Part shown: positions 1 to 9,580 of the stretch, one piece after another
Numbering within the stretch: the stretch's first letter is position 1
How the letters are laid out: each line of letters opens with the position of its first letter
Source of the DNA: Rhodococcus sp. KRD162
Lineage (GTDB): Bacteria; Actinomycetota; Actinomycetes; Mycobacteriales; Mycobacteriaceae
Assembly: GCF_017168335.1 (NCBI RefSeq)
Contig: NZ_JABFAU010000016.1
Location: 1 to 35,702 of the forward strand
DNA length: 35,702 nucleotides
Direction of reading: 5' to 3'
The notes under the pieces: generated by a model
The model's database searches: none
Told to the model about the DNA's origin: nothing
Seen by the model: the letters and a program-made list of their open reading frames with translations, nothing else
Made by a program: the position numbers and the translations under genes

Positions 1-2
1 TC

Positions 3-443
3 ATCGAATTCGACGACGACCGTCGAGCAATCTCGTTGGAAGAAAAGCCGACTGTCCCGAAATCGAACTACGCCGTCCCCGGCCTGTACTTCTACGACAA
101 CGACGTCATCGCCATCGCCCGCGACCTCGAGCCGTCCGCCCGTGGTGAGTACGAGATCACCGACGTCAACCGCCACTACTTGGAGGCCGGACGCCTGCAC
201 GTCGAAGTACTGCCCCGTGGCACCGCCTGGCTCGACACCGGCACCTTCGACTCCCTGCTCGACGCCTCCAACTACGTGCGCACCATCGAACAACGCCAAG
301 GCCTGAAAATCGGATCACCCGAAGAAGTCGCGTGGCGACGCGGGTTCATCTCCGACGACGAACTGCGCGTGCGCGCGGAAACGCTCGTCAAATCCGGGTA
401 CGGCCGCTACCTGCTGGACCTGATCGCCCGAGGGAACCGATGA
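3..443 (+). CDS. rmlA: Glucose-1-phosphate thymidylyltransferase RmlA, C-terminal part
   Basis: The reading frame is open from the window edge, so the N-terminal nucleotide-binding part lies upstream; about 146 residues are visible. The enzyme joins glucose-1-phosphate to dTTP, the first step toward dTDP-L-rhamnose, in the cytosol. The visible part has family landmarks: an EEKP segment followed by [14 protein letters not shown], then [13 protein letters not shown], then [17 protein letters not shown], which carries the aspartate region used for metal and sugar binding, and the usual helical C-terminus. The stop overlaps the next start as ATGA (440-443), so it is translationally coupled to rmlC. 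An ordinary, undamaged C-terminus. Confidence 0.95.
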   Translation: MEFDDDRRAISLEEKPTVPKSNYAVPGLYFYDNDVIAIARDLEPSARGEYEITDVNRHYLEAGRLHVEVLPRGTAWLDTGTFDSLLDASNYVRTIEQRQGLKIGSPEEVAWRRGFISDDELRVRAETLVKSGYGRYLLDLIARGNR

Positions 444-1018
444 CCTTCCGAGAACTGAACATCGCCGGTGCCTACGAATACACCCCACGCCAGTTCGGCG
501 ACGACCGCGGAGTGTTCTTCGAATGGTTCAAAGCCTCCGCGTTCGAAGAGCAGACCGGCCGAGCACTCGAGTTGAAGCAGGCCAACTGCTCGGTCTCCGC
601 CGCCGGAGTGCTACGCGGCATCCACTTCACCACCAACCCGCCCGGACAAGCGAAATACGTCACCTGCGCCCGCGGAGCCTTCCTCGACGTCATCGTCGAC
701 CTACGCCTGAGCTCACCCACCTTCGGGCAATGGGACTCCGTGCTGATCGACGACATCGACCGCAAAGCGGTGTTCCTCTCCGAAGGACTCGGCCACGCCA
801 TCCTCTCGCTCGAAGACAACTCCACCGTCATGTACCTGTGCAGCCTCGAATACACCCCGGCCCTCGACCGCGACATCAACCCACTCGACCCCGCCCTGGC
901 CATCGACTGGCCCACCACCGCACGCGACGGCAGCCCCCTGACCTACGAACTGTCCGACAAGGACAAAGCCGCCCCCACCCTCGCGGACGCTTTCAAAGCT
1001 GGGAACTTACCGGCATAG
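440..1018 (+). CDS. rmlC: dTDP-4-dehydrorhamnose 3,5-epimerase RmlC
   Basis: Predicted 192 residues, the normal family size. RmlC epimerises C3 and C5 of dTDP-4-keto-6-deoxyglucose on the way to dTDP-L-rhamnose. The cupin-fold signature is visible: GVFFEWF near residue 25, LRGIHF at 58-63 with the catalytic His62, then [11 protein letters not shown] near 79-89, followed by the [12 protein letters not shown] strand and a C-terminal Tyr-containing segment. I start it at the ATG of the ATGA overlap with rmlA, because the longer frame upstream only reads through the end of rmlA. rmlB and rmlD are not in the window. The gene closes the rhamnose block; a 218-base intergenic region follows, with a short palindrome (CCGAA/TTCGG arms, 1124-1136). 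Confidence 0.95.
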   Translation: MTFRELNIAGAYEYTPRQFGDDRGVFFEWFKASAFEEQTGRALELKQANCSVSAAGVLRGIHFTTNPPGQAKYVTCARGAFLDVIVDLRLSSPTFGQWDSVLIDDIDRKAVFLSEGLGHAILSLEDNSTVMYLCSLEYTPALDRDINPLDPALAIDWPTTARDGSPLTYELSDKDKAAPTLADAFKAGNLPA

Positions 1019-1236
1019 CGAGTTCGCTCGGTGCGTAAACCGGGCGGTCCAAGGGACGAGAAAGGCCAAAACAATTTCCTGCCCTGATAGCCTGATGTTT
1101 ACGGTGTTTGTTTCCTGCTAGGTCCGAATTATTCGGTTGCTCATGGTAATTCGACTCGGGCGTTTGTTCTGCACCTTCATCTTCTCGCTTGTACGCTAAA
1201 GCCCAATCAGGCGCGGCATGTCCGAATGGAGCGGGT

Positions 1237-2259
1237 ATGAAGAAAGCGTTCATAACGGGGATCACCGGTCAAGATGGCTCTTACTTGGCGGAGCTTCTCT
1301 TGTCCAAGGGGTACGAAGTGCACGGCCTGATCCGCCGTGCCTCGACATTCAATACGTCGCGCATCGACCACCTGTACGTGGATCCGCACATGGCTGCGGC
1401 AAAGCTGTTTCTGCATTACGGCGATCTCAGCGACGGAACACGAATGTTGATGCTCATGGCCGACATTCGCCCCGACGAGGTCTACAACCTCGCTGCTCAG
1501 TCTCATGTTCGCGTCAGCTTCGATGAGCCGGAACACACTGGAGACACCACAGGGATGGGATCCATCCGTCTGCTGGAGGCGGTACGGCTGGCGGGGGTGA
1601 AGTGCCGCTTCTATCAGGCCTCGAGTTCCGAGATGTTCGGTGCAAGCCCCCCACCGCAGAACGAAGACACCCTGTTCTATCCGCGCTCGCCGTACGGGGC
1701 GGCAAAAGTGTACTCATACTGGATCACTCGAAACTATCGCGAAGCGTACGGACTCTTCGCTGTCAACGGGATCTTGTTCAATCACGAATCACCAAGGCGC
1801 GGTGAAACATTCGTTACCCGTAAGATCAGTCGAGCGGTTGCCAGGATCAAAGCGGGTGTTGAGAGCCGGCTCTACATGGGCAACTTGGACGCGATTCGTG
1901 ACTGGGGGTACGCACCGGAGTACGTGGAAGGGATGTGGCGGATGCTCCAAGCCGACCGGCCTCAGGATTATGTGCTCGCCACAGGCGGCAGCTACACGGT
2001 GAAGGACTTTCTCACCGTCGCATTCGAGCACGCGGACCTCGATTGGCAGCAGTACGTCGAATTCGACGACCGCTACCTCCGTCCCTCCGAAGTCGACGCG
2101 CTCGTCGGTGATGCAAGTAGAGCAGAGAGCGAACTGGGCTGGAAGGCATCGGTCCACACTCCAGAACTTGCGCGCATCATGGTGGACGCTGATATGGAAG
2201 CCCTCGCCCATGAAGGTCAACCCTGGATCGACGCTCCGGTGTCGAAGGACTGGGCATGA
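1237..2259 (+). CDS. gmd: GDP-mannose 4,6-dehydratase
   Basis: Predicted 340 residues. It converts GDP-D-mannose to GDP-4-keto-6-deoxymannose, the first step to GDP-L-fucose. It is an extended SDR enzyme: the NADP-binding GITGQDG is at residues 8-14, a QASSSEMFG segment near 127-135 carries the catalytic Ser and Glu region, and the YGAAK motif (Y153, K157) supplies the Tyr/Lys pair. The [15 protein letters not shown] stretch is typical of Gmd. I choose the ATG at 1237 because a GGAGCGGG ribosome-binding site sits just upstream at 1228-1235 and the protein then begins at the Rossmann strand; an upstream in-frame start at 1189 would add 16 unconserved residues. The stop overlaps fcl as ATGA. 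Confidence 0.95.
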   Translation: MKKAFITGITGQDGSYLAELLLSKGYEVHGLIRRASTFNTSRIDHLYVDPHMAAAKLFLHYGDLSDGTRMLMLMADIRPDEVYNLAAQSHVRVSFDEPEHTGDTTGMGSIRLLEAVRLAGVKCRFYQASSSEMFGASPPPQNEDTLFYPRSPYGAAKVYSYWITRNYREAYGLFAVNGILFNHESPRRGETFVTRKISRAVARIKAGVESRLYMGNLDAIRDWGYAPEYVEGMWRMLQADRPQDYVLATGGSYTVKDFLTVAFEHADLDWQQYVEFDDRYLRPSEVDALVGDASRAESELGWKASVHTPELARIMVDADMEALAHEGQPWIDAPVSKDWA

Positions 2260-3233
2260 GCACACTCGAGTCCACCCAGCGTGCCACGCCGATAGACCGT
2301 GACGCGACCTTCTACGTCGCCGGTCACAAAGGACTTGTTGGGTCCGCTGTATGGCGGCACCTCGAAGGCCAAGGTTTCACCGATCTGATAGGCGAACCGT
2401 CGACCGATCTCGACCTGCGCGATCGCTCCGCTGTCTTCGACTACATCGAGCAGAACAGACCGAGCAATCTTGTCCTGGCCGCCGCGAAAGTGGGCGGAAT
2501 CCTGGCAAACAGCACGTACCCTGTCGATTTCATTTCTTCCAATTTGCAGGTTCAGGTGAACGTACTCGATGCTGCGCTCAAGTTCGGCGTCGAACGCGTC
2601 CTGTTCCTGGGTTCGTCCTGCATCTACCCGAAACACGCTACGCAGCCGATCACGGAGGACTCCCTCCTCACAGGGCCGCTCGAGCCGACCAACGATGCCT
2701 ACGCGATCGCGAAGATCGCCGGAATCCTGCAGATCCAATCCGTCCGCAAGCAATACGGTTTACCGTGGATCTCCGCGATGCCGACCAACCTGTACGGTCC
2801 CGGTGACAACTTCTCACCCCGAAGTTCGCACGTCCTCCCTGCCCTCATTCGTCGATACGACGAAGCTGCACGGGACGGATCCGAGAGCGTCACCAACTGG
2901 GGGAGCGGAACTCCCAAGCGCGAATTTCTTCACGTGGACGATATGGCGGCTGCCTGCCTCCACCTCATGGACCACTACGACGGGGCCACACAGGTCAACG
3001 TCGGAACAGGCGAAGACCAAACGATCAAAGAAGTCGCCCAGATCGTCGCTGACGAAGTGGGATATCGGGGTCGTATCGAATGGGACACCAGCAAGCCCGA
3101 CGGCACCCCTCGGAAGCTCTTGGACGTCTCGACGCTCAAGAACTCGGGATGGAAACCGGCGATCTCACTGCGCGAGGGAATCTCGTCGACTGTGCGGTGG
3201 TACCGAGAGAACATCGACCAGATCCGTCGATAG
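2256..3233 (+). CDS. fcl: GDP-L-fucose synthase
   Basis: Predicted 325 residues, also named wcaG. It epimerises and reduces the Gmd product to GDP-L-fucose, so with gmd it makes the donor for a fucosylated polysaccharide. Visible features are the nucleotide-binding GHKGLVG (residues 23-29), GSSCIYPK at 119-126 with the catalytic Ser/Cys region, and the YxxxK pair (Y149, K153) in [10 protein letters not shown]. The N-terminus has about 15 extra residues compared with compact homologues, but the ATG is fixed by the four-base overlap with gmd. The downstream neighbour is convergent with a 35-base gap, so the gmd-fcl unit ends here. Confidence 0.95.
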   Translation: MSTLESTQRATPIDRDATFYVAGHKGLVGSAVWRHLEGQGFTDLIGEPSTDLDLRDRSAVFDYIEQNRPSNLVLAAAKVGGILANSTYPVDFISSNLQVQVNVLDAALKFGVERVLFLGSSCIYPKHATQPITEDSLLTGPLEPTNDAYAIAKIAGILQIQSVRKQYGLPWISAMPTNLYGPGDNFSPRSSHVLPALIRRYDEAARDGSESVTNWGSGTPKREFLHVDDMAAACLHLMDHYDGATQVNVGTGEDQTIKEVAQIVADEVGYRGRIEWDTSKPDGTPRKLLDVSTLKNSGWKPAISLREGISSTVRWYRENIDQIRR

Positions 3234-3268
3234 AAAGCAACGGCTCGGTCGACTGATCACGTCTCGGT

Positions 3269-5416
3269 TCACACCCCATTCGCGTCGAGTAGTTCCCCGA
3301 AGGCCTGCGCTACCTTCGCTCCGTATTCGATGGTCATGTGCGCGGAATCGGACTTCATGGGGGTGGTTCCGACGAAGCTGGGGCAGAAGTTGTCCGGCGT
3401 ACAGAACAGGCTGCGGGTGTCGACGTAGGTCCCACCAACTCGGTACGCCAGGTTTCGATCAGCACGCGATCGCGCCTTCCAAGTATCGGTCACCCTGCTG
3501 AGGCAGTCGGCGGGCGTGCTCGTGCGGGTGTAACAGTCCGCAGGCTTCTTGTCGTTCGGGGGTGCAGCGAGGATCAGAATCTTCCCTACGTTTGGCGCGA
3601 ATTGATCCGTCAGTCGCTTCACGCCAGGGATCCACAGTTCGGCCGCGATATCGGTGTGCAAGTTGGTGATGACAACCACGTCTGGCTTCACCTCGTTCAC
3701 GGCTGCGATCGCTGCCGCCTTACGCTCCGGGCACGCTGCGGATGTGTCGGCATCCGGCGTCCTCACGTCCATGTCGACGAATGTGCAACCGAACATGGCC
3801 TCCGAGCGGGCCTTCCACTCACCGCCGCTGGCTTCGGCGAAAGTCTTGATCGGTTGCACGAAGCTCATCGCCATCGAATCGCCGAGAACCATGATCGTCT
3901 TCGGTGCGTCGGGAGCACCCCACGTGCATTGCGCTGCGTCGGGACGGTCGACCAGTCCGCATTCGGCGATCCCGCCCGGGGCTTGGGCCCCGGTGATGGC
4001 GTCGTCCATCGTGGGACTCAACGTCGGCCACTCGGTTGCATTCACTGCCACGTCGATCTCGGCAGCCAAAGCAGATTGCGCAGGGCCCAGAGATGCCGCG
4101 ACCTCGTCCGCCTCAACCGCCGTGTCGGTGGCACTCCGGGCAGGCGGGGAGGCAGGTGGGTCGAGAGGTTCCAGTGAGAAGGCAGCTACTGCCACGGTGA
4201 CCAGTGTCAAGGCACCGAGCCCGGCGTAGCGAACAGCGGGCGAGTAGTCCTTGCTCCCGAGTCGGTTCTTCCGCCTTCTTCGCGCGTCCGCCCGCACGGC
4301 CTTCGGCTCGAGGAAGTTCGATCGACGAATCGGATTCTCGACGAAATGGTACGAAGCGACGGATAGCCCGAATGCCGCGAACAACACCGTGACGTAGTAG
4401 TAGCCGCTGACATCCATGATCGATCCGACTATCACGATGATGGGCCAATGCCACAGATACAACGAGTACGAGATGTCGCCGATATAAACACTGACCTTGT
4501 TCGTCAAGGGAGCAATGAAGGGAGTGTTTCCGCCGACGCCTGCGGCGATCACCATCGCCGCACCGACAACGGGGATTGCGGCCTGTGGGGCAGGAAACGC
4601 GCCCGACTCACTGATCACGAACGCACCCACCCCGATGGTCCCGAGCCCTAGCCACGCCAACGGTGCGCGTGTCGTTGATGGTAGGTGCGAAATCCAACCG
4701 GCCCCGATGGCCAACAACGCGCCGACCCCCAACTCCCACACACGAGTGAACGTGGAGAAGTACGCCCAGGACCGATCCGTCGCGGTCTCGTGGAGTGCCC
4801 ACGCGAACGATAGCGCGACGATCACACCCATCACCGCGGCCGAGATGCCACGCTTGACGTTGGTGGGCCAAGACCGGCGCGCCACCAGCAACCCGATAGC
4901 GAACATCAATGCGGGCCAGACGAAGTAGAACTGTTCTTCGACCGACAGTGACCAATAGTGCTGCAAGGGTGACATAGCTGCGTCGGCATTGAAGTAGTCG
5001 GTTCCCTCGATTGCGAACCGCCAGTTCGATGCAAAGAAGAACGCCCACACCGCATCCAGCCCTATCGATTCCGCCCGACTTGACGCGTACACCACTGCCC
5101 CTGCAGCGGAGGTCAGTACGAGCACGAGAGTCGCAATCGGCACGATGCGACGGGCACGGCGGCGGTAGAACGATGCAAACGAGATCGACCCCGTATTGTC
5201 GTACTGCCGGAGTAGCAAGCCGGTGATGAGAAAGCCGGACACGACGAAGAACACATCGACGCCGATGAAACCACCCTGCGGCCAGCCGAAGAGATGGTCG
5301 ACGATCACCAGCAGAACCGCCACCATACGCAGACCCTGAATGTCCAAGCGCGTGGTGGAAGCGGTGGCCCGACGTTTGTGTCGGCGTGAGCGTGGCGACG
5401 GCTGGGTCGTGATCAT
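3269..5416 (-). CDS. Membrane acyltransferase-3 fused to SGNH domain (OafA-type O-acetylase)
   Basis: Predicted 715 residues with two parts. Residues about 20-390 form an acyltransferase-3 membrane domain: RLDIQGLR (23-30), the catalytic-type His41 in IVDH, GGFIGVDVFFVVSGFLI (48-64), the basic loop FYRRRARRIVP (83-93) and YWSLSVEEQFYFVWP. After a linker, the last ~210 residues form an extracytoplasmic SGNH domain with GDSMA (Ser514) and the DSAH dyad (D690, H693). In OafA/OatA-like proteins the membrane half passes acyl groups outward and the SGNH half transfers them to a glycan. I start at 5416, where GAGGATCCGGGG precedes the ATG; an in-frame start at 5533 would add 39 unconserved residues. 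It likely acetylates the polysaccharide of this locus; peptidoglycan is an alternative target. Confidence 0.9.
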   Translation of the reverse strand: MITTQPSPRSRRHKRRATASTTRLDIQGLRMVAVLLVIVDHLFGWPQGGFIGVDVFFVVSGFLITGLLLRQYDNTGSISFASFYRRRARRIVPIATLVLVLTSAAGAVVYASSRAESIGLDAVWAFFFASNWRFAIEGTDYFNADAAMSPLQHYWSLSVEEQFYFVWPALMFAIGLLVARRSWPTNVKRGISAAVMGVIVALSFAWALHETATDRSWAYFSTFTRVWELGVGALLAIGAGWISHLPSTTRAPLAWLGLGTIGVGAFVISESGAFPAPQAAIPVVGAAMVIAAGVGGNTPFIAPLTNKVSVYIGDISYSLYLWHWPIIVIVGSIMDVSGYYYVTVLFAAFGLSVASYHFVENPIRRSNFLEPKAVRADARRRRKNRLGSKDYSPAVRYAGLGALTLVTVAVAAFSLEPLDPPASPPARSATDTAVEADEVAASLGPAQSALAAEIDVAVNATEWPTLSPTMDDAITGAQAPGGIAECGLVDRPDAAQCTWGAPDAPKTIMVLGDSMAMSFVQPIKTFAEASGGEWKARSEAMFGCTFVDMDVRTPDADTSAACPERKAAAIAAVNEVKPDVVVITNLHTDIAAELWIPGVKRLTDQFAPNVGKILILAAPPNDKKPADCYTRTSTPADCLSRVTDTWKARSRADRNLAYRVGGTYVDTRSLFCTPDNFCPSFVGTTPMKSDSAHMTIEYGAKVAQAFGELLDANGV

Positions 5417-5645
5417 CCCCGGATCCTCATAGCGAGCTCGCACAATGGAAACTGACAGGTCGGTTGTCCGGCGAATCGTAGCCTCTTGTCGCCGCGGATG
5501 CGGCCCGGTCCGACCATCCCGGATCCGAAACAATCCTGGTGCCGAGTATGAGCACGAGCGTTCTGCATGTCGTCGGAATCGGGGCCTTTATCCAGCACCG
5601 CCCCTTGGTATTTCGCAGCTCCCGTGATGCCGGCGCGTCCGACGC

Positions 5646-5651
5646 TAGTCT
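5646..5651 (+). promoter_or_regulatory. Candidate leaderless -10 box
   Basis: TAGTCT fits the actinobacterial TANNNT -10 consensus and lies six bases before the ATG at 5658. There is no Shine-Dalgarno-like sequence ahead of that ATG, so transcription probably starts at or next to the start codon. I see no good -35 at the usual distance. Confidence 0.4.
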
Positions 5652-5657
5652 GTCGCA

Positions 5658-6206
5658 ATGAACCTGCAGCGAAAGATTTTGGTCGGTGAACTCGATCAGG
5701 TACTTCGTGATGTAGTCCTGAATCGATTGGTTGCGAGTGGTGCACTGCCTCGAAAGCTCCGAAATGTGTTGCTACGTAGGATTGGGCATGACATCCACCC
5801 CACCGCGCTGATCAACGCCGGGTCGTTCCTGGGAGCCTGGCGGGGACTGACCGTCGGGGGGCGTGCTTTCGTCAACTATCGCTGCTTCTTCGACCTCGGT
5901 TCGACCGTAACCATCGGTGAGGACACTCGCATCGGATACGAATCCATGTTCATCACTTGTGGACACGAAATCGGCGGGGAATCCGACCGTACAGGTACGT
6001 CGAAAAATCTGCCGATTGTCATCGGTGCGGGTTGTTGGATCGGTGCGCGAGTGACCGTGCTGCCGGGTGTCACCATCGGCGATGGTTGTGTCATTGCGGC
6101 GGGGAGCGTCGTTTCCGAAGATTGCCTACCGAACGGTCTCTATGCAGGAGTGCCAGCCGTTCGTAAACGTTGCCTACCAGCCGATTTGGATTCACCTGGG
6201 ACGTGA
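5658..6206 (+). CDS. Hexapeptide-repeat (left-handed beta-helix) O-acyltransferase
   Basis: Predicted 182 residues. The C-terminal two thirds is a run of imperfect hexapeptide repeats (VTIGEDTRIG, IVIGAGCWIGARVTVLPGVTIG, GCVIAAGSVV) ending in LYAGVPAVRKR, the usual end of the WbbJ/Maa-like acetyltransferases. A HEIGG segment near residue 102 supplies the probable catalytic His. Such enzymes move acetyl from acetyl-CoA to a sugar in the cytosol. The gene is divergent from the fused acetylase (241-base gap) and has no ribosome-binding site, but it does have a leaderless-type -10 box. The acceptor, probably a nucleotide sugar or a lipid-linked repeat unit, cannot be read from sequence. Confidence 0.85.
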   Translation: MNLQRKILVGELDQVLRDVVLNRLVASGALPRKLRNVLLRRIGHDIHPTALINAGSFLGAWRGLTVGGRAFVNYRCFFDLGSTVTIGEDTRIGYESMFITCGHEIGGESDRTGTSKNLPIVIGAGCWIGARVTVLPGVTIGDGCVIAAGSVVSEDCLPNGLYAGVPAVRKRCLPADLDSPGT

Positions 6207-6336
6207 AACGGGGAATGCGTCAACTTTCTTCATTGCCCTCGTGTAGGACGCCCGGTTTTGTCGGAAATAGCGTCGAGAAACTACATTCAAATACACCCTA
6301 ATCGGGAGCTTGTCGCTTATTCAGAAGCTGATTTTC

Positions 6337-6366
6337 GAACGTGCTCGATAAGTGCTGCGCACGTTC
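6337..6366. repeat. Perfect 8-bp inverted repeat, candidate operator upstream of the polymerase gene
   Basis: The arms GAACGTGC (6337-6344) and GCACGTTC (6359-6366) are perfect complements separated by 14 bases, in the intergenic region before the gene at 6422. A TAGGCT candidate -10 box (6378-6383) follows 11 bases after the right arm, so a protein bound here would cover the -35 region. There is no T-run, so a terminator is less likely. The binding protein is unknown. Confidence 0.4.
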
Positions 6367-6421
6367 AATTCTCGCGCTAGGCTGCCGAAATACTGCTCCA
6401 AGGGCACGTCGGGGGGAATGG

Positions 6422-7882
6422 ATGGGGTATGTGCCGATGAGCATTGCTTACCACCGAGTTCGGTCCGATCGTGCGCATGCGACAGTGTTTCCTGAGGCCG
6501 ACTTCTTGCGGGAAGTACCTGAATTCAGGCGTGCGGTTCGAACCACGCCGGCGCGTACCCAAGGCAGTTCGCGGGTCGGTAGCACGGTCGATCGAGACAC
6601 TGCCGGCCTCAAACTCCCCGAACGTGCCTGGTTGTTCGTGCTCGGCGGCACGTCTGCGGTACCGCTGATGAACTTCACGGTCACCGGATTCTCCGTGGTC
6701 TGCGTCGCAATCGGATTGGCCTATCTGCTACCGGGTCCGCGGCGCAGAACCGCCACTCCTCTGGTGTTCGCGATGATCGGCACCGCTGCTTATTTCGCCT
6801 CGGCGTGGGTCAACGAAACCAGCTACCTCTCGCCCAACGTCTTCGCCTTCGGCTCGTTCGCGTTGTATTTCTGCGGAATCACGGTGCTGGCAGGCGACAT
6901 AGAGCGCATTGCCACGGTGCTGCTGGGCATCGCCTTCGGCACGGTGTTCTTCTACGTCGTTATCGGTACCTTCCTCACCTCCTCAGGTGGTGTCGTCGAC
7001 CTCTGGAAGTACGGCATCGCACCCTCGGCCACCATCGCACTGCTCTACGCACTGGCGGTACGCCGGGTCCGCACGCCGATGGTGGTTACCGCACTGTTGG
7101 CATTCGGCGCGCTGAGTCTCGGGCTGAACTTTCGGTCGCACGCCGTGGTCTGCTGCGCCGTCGCGCTTCTGCTCGTGCTCTCGAAATACCGACGCGGCAT
7201 CCTGTCTCTCACCACCAGGGTGGTGACGCTGGGTGCGTTCGCAGTGGGATTCACCTGGACGCTCGAATTTGCCGCGCGTGCAGGTCTGCTCGGCGGATCG
7301 CTTCGGGAGAAGGTGCTGATGCAGGCAGACGGCTCGATACCGATGCTGTTAGCCGGGCGTACCGAACCGCCGCTGTCCCTCACCGCCATCGTGCAGCACC
7401 CGCTACTGGGATGGGGCAACGCGAACAACATCTCGCGTGATGCCTATATCGACGCGCAGCACACCGCAATGTCGCTCGGATTCGACAGATCCTTTCCCTT
7501 CGAATACGCGTGGAAGCTCAGCGACGGATCGATATCGCTGCACTCGGTGCTGCTCGGATCGTGGGCCGAAGCCGGGGTGTTGGCCGCTCTGCTGCCGCTG
7601 TGGCTGCTATGGGCCTGCTACCGGCTGATCTTCGTCGCCGACTCGGCAGGCGTGTGGACCCCACTGATGATGTATCTCGGGATGCAGACAATCTGGGATC
7701 TGATGTTCTCGCCGTGGTCCTACAACCTTCCCGCCGTATTCGCTTGTCTCGCATGTTGTTGCGTTGCAGTGCATTCCACCGGTCGTCACAACAACTCCAC
7801 CAAAGACGCTCATCTCCTCACGCGTCTACTGCGAGACAACCGAACATCACACGGCCGCAGCAAACTCGAGGAGAAGCGATGA
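6422..7882 (+). CDS. Wzy/O-antigen ligase-like polysaccharide polymerase
   Basis: Predicted 486 residues, strongly hydrophobic from about residue 65 on, with roughly ten or more membrane segments (for example PLMNFTVTGFSVVCVAIGLA and VLLGIAFGTVFFYVVIGTFL). The large loop before the C-terminal helices contains HPLLGWGNANNIS and then SLHSVLLGSWAEAGVLAAL, the arrangement seen in the Wzy_C/O-antigen ligase family. It probably joins repeat units outside the membrane. Of the possible starts I choose ATG 6422, because GGGGGGA (6411-6417) is well spaced before it; the ATG at 6437 is also possible. Its stop overlaps the next start as ATGA, opening a run of coupled genes up to 12772. Confidence 0.8.
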   Translation: MGYVPMSIAYHRVRSDRAHATVFPEADFLREVPEFRRAVRTTPARTQGSSRVGSTVDRDTAGLKLPERAWLFVLGGTSAVPLMNFTVTGFSVVCVAIGLAYLLPGPRRRTATPLVFAMIGTAAYFASAWVNETSYLSPNVFAFGSFALYFCGITVLAGDIERIATVLLGIAFGTVFFYVVIGTFLTSSGGVVDLWKYGIAPSATIALLYALAVRRVRTPMVVTALLAFGALSLGLNFRSHAVVCCAVALLLVLSKYRRGILSLTTRVVTLGAFAVGFTWTLEFAARAGLLGGSLREKVLMQADGSIPMLLAGRTEPPLSLTAIVQHPLLGWGNANNISRDAYIDAQHTAMSLGFDRSFPFEYAWKLSDGSISLHSVLLGSWAEAGVLAALLPLWLLWACYRLIFVADSAGVWTPLMMYLGMQTIWDLMFSPWSYNLPAVFACLACCCVAVHSTGRHNNSTKDAHLLTRLLRDNRTSHGRSKLEEKR

Positions 7883-8787
7883 ACGCCCATCCTTCCATCA
7901 GCGTGGTGATCCCGACGATCGGCAGGCCGAGCCTCGCCAGTGCCGTGGACAGCGCCTTGACCCAATCGGCTCGCGTCCTCGAGATCATCGTGGTGGCAGA
8001 CACCGCCGAGCCGTTGACTCTGCCAACGGACGACAGAATCCGTGTCCTGCGCACCGGGCCGGGGTCCGGCGGAGCGAACGCTCGACAGTTCGGAATCCAA
8101 CAGGCGACCGGCGAGGTCATTGCGCTGCTCGACGACGATGACCTGTGGCACCCCTACAAACTCGAACGACAGCTGGCCGAGGTCTCGAAGACGGACGGCA
8201 GCAGCTGGGTGGTCACCTGCAAGTGCGCAGTACGAGAGCCCGGACACCGCGAGAAAATATGGCCCAGGACGCTCATCGGTGAGCGGCAATCCGTCGCCGA
8301 CTACCTGTTCACCCTCCATCACTTCACACTCGGTGACGCGATTCTGCAGAGCAGCACGCTGTGTTTTCCGCGGCGGCTCGCCTTCGAGGTTCCGCTCAAT
8401 TACGCACCCCAGTCCATTCACGACGAACCAGGATGGCTGATCGAACTCCAGCGCAAGGTTCCCGATCTGGCCATCAAGCAGGTACCGGAGTGCTTCTCGA
8501 TCTACAACGTCAGCGAAAACTCGGTATCGCGACGGTCGGTGGACTTGTCCGAGAAATACATCGAGTGGGGCCGTGAACACCTGAGGGACGCCACTGCCCG
8601 TGTACGTGGGGACTACTTCCTGTTCAGTGCGGTGACTGCGGCCGCGTCAGCCCAGTCGCTCCGTGGAATACGGAAGTCGGTGGTCAGCGGGTTCTCGGAA
8701 GGTAGACCGGGCCTTCCCGCAATGGTTTACGCCGCGGCCAAGTTCGGCAGGACTGCTCTGTGGCAGGTGCGAGCACATGTCGACTGA
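7879..8787 (+). CDS. Family 2 glycosyltransferase
   Basis: Predicted 302 residues. The GT-A fold is clear: SISVVIPTIGRPSLASAVDSAL at the N-terminus, EIIVVAD, GANARQFGIQQATGEVIALL, and then DDDDLWHPYKLERQL, whose acidic cluster binds the metal and nucleotide sugar. A QSIHDEPGWLI segment near residue 180 is a plausible acceptor-side acidic motif. The start is set by the ATGA overlap with the polymerase gene and a GAGGAGAAG site before it. It presumably adds one sugar of the repeat unit at the inner face of the membrane. Donor and linkage cannot be assigned. Confidence 0.88.
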   Translation: MNAHPSISVVIPTIGRPSLASAVDSALTQSARVLEIIVVADTAEPLTLPTDDRIRVLRTGPGSGGANARQFGIQQATGEVIALLDDDDLWHPYKLERQLAEVSKTDGSSWVVTCKCAVREPGHREKIWPRTLIGERQSVADYLFTLHHFTLGDAILQSSTLCFPRRLAFEVPLNYAPQSIHDEPGWLIELQRKVPDLAIKQVPECFSIYNVSENSVSRRSVDLSEKYIEWGREHLRDATARVRGDYFLFSAVTAAASAQSLRGIRKSVVSGFSEGRPGLPAMVYAAAKFGRTALWQVRAHVD

Positions 8788-9580
8788 AGCCGCACTGAGT
8801 GTGATCACCATCAGCTACCACGACCCGGATGGGCTCTCTCGCACGTTGAGGAGCGTCGCCGAACAGACATACTCACCCCTCGAACACATCGTCATCGACG
8901 GTGGCTCGGGTGACGACGTCGCAAAGATGCTCGAGAATGCACGTCTGTCGTATTGGCAGTCACAACCCGACGCCGGCCGATACGACGCGATGAACCAGGG
9001 CATCGACCGAGCCACCGGAGACGTGGTGTGGTTGATGCACTCCGGCGACTGCTTCGCTGCCCGGGATTCTGCCTCGCTGGGCATGGCTGCGCTGAACGAA
9101 TCCGGAGCCGCCCGAGACCGATGGGGATATGGCCGGGCCCGCATCGTCGGTGACCCCAACCGCGAGGGACTCGAATGGGGATACAGCCCGTTCGAGATGC
9201 GTAACTTTGCCCTCGGGATTCGGCCCATTCCGCACCAAGCTGCCTTGTTCGGGATGAACCTGGTCCGAGGGCTCGGGCACTACGACGTCCACTTCGGGCT
9301 CGCCGCCGATCACCTGTACATGCTGAAGGCAGCGCAACGACAACGTCCGATTGTCATCGACGCCGTGTTGTGTGAGTTCGACGCGGGAGGAGCCGGAAGT
9401 GTGCGTCCCCAACACGAACACTTCGCCGACATCCGCCGCGCATGGGATTCCGTCGGCTACTACCCCTGGCACCAGCGGGATGTGACCGTTCTGGCATCCC
9501 GCGCGATCGAATACACCGCGCGCTCGAAACAGCTCGCGAGGTCGCTGCTCTCGCGACGACCGCGAGTAGGCGGTCGGTGA
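8777..9580 (+). CDS. Family 2 glycosyltransferase, WcaE-like
   Basis: Predicted 267 residues. The N-terminus LSVITISYHDPDGLSRTLRSV is followed by HIVIDGGSGDD, then SQPDAGRYDAMNQGIDRATGD and VWLMHSGD. This last motif replaces DxD in the WcaE/colanic-acid type of GT2 enzymes. The ATG at 8777 overlaps the previous gene by 11 bases, and no shorter start fits the conserved first strand. The stop overlaps the flippase start as TGATG. The colanic-acid-like style agrees with a fucose-containing repeat unit, but the actual sugar transferred is inference. Confidence 0.85.
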   Translation: MSTEAALSVITISYHDPDGLSRTLRSVAEQTYSPLEHIVIDGGSGDDVAKMLENARLSYWQSQPDAGRYDAMNQGIDRATGDVVWLMHSGDCFAARDSASLGMAALNESGAARDRWGYGRARIVGDPNREGLEWGYSPFEMRNFALGIRPIPHQAALFGMNLVRGLGHYDVHFGLAADHLYMLKAAQRQRPIVIDAVLCEFDAGGAGSVRPQHEHFADIRRAWDSVGYYPWHQRDVTVLASRAIEYTARSKQLARSLLSRRPRVGGR

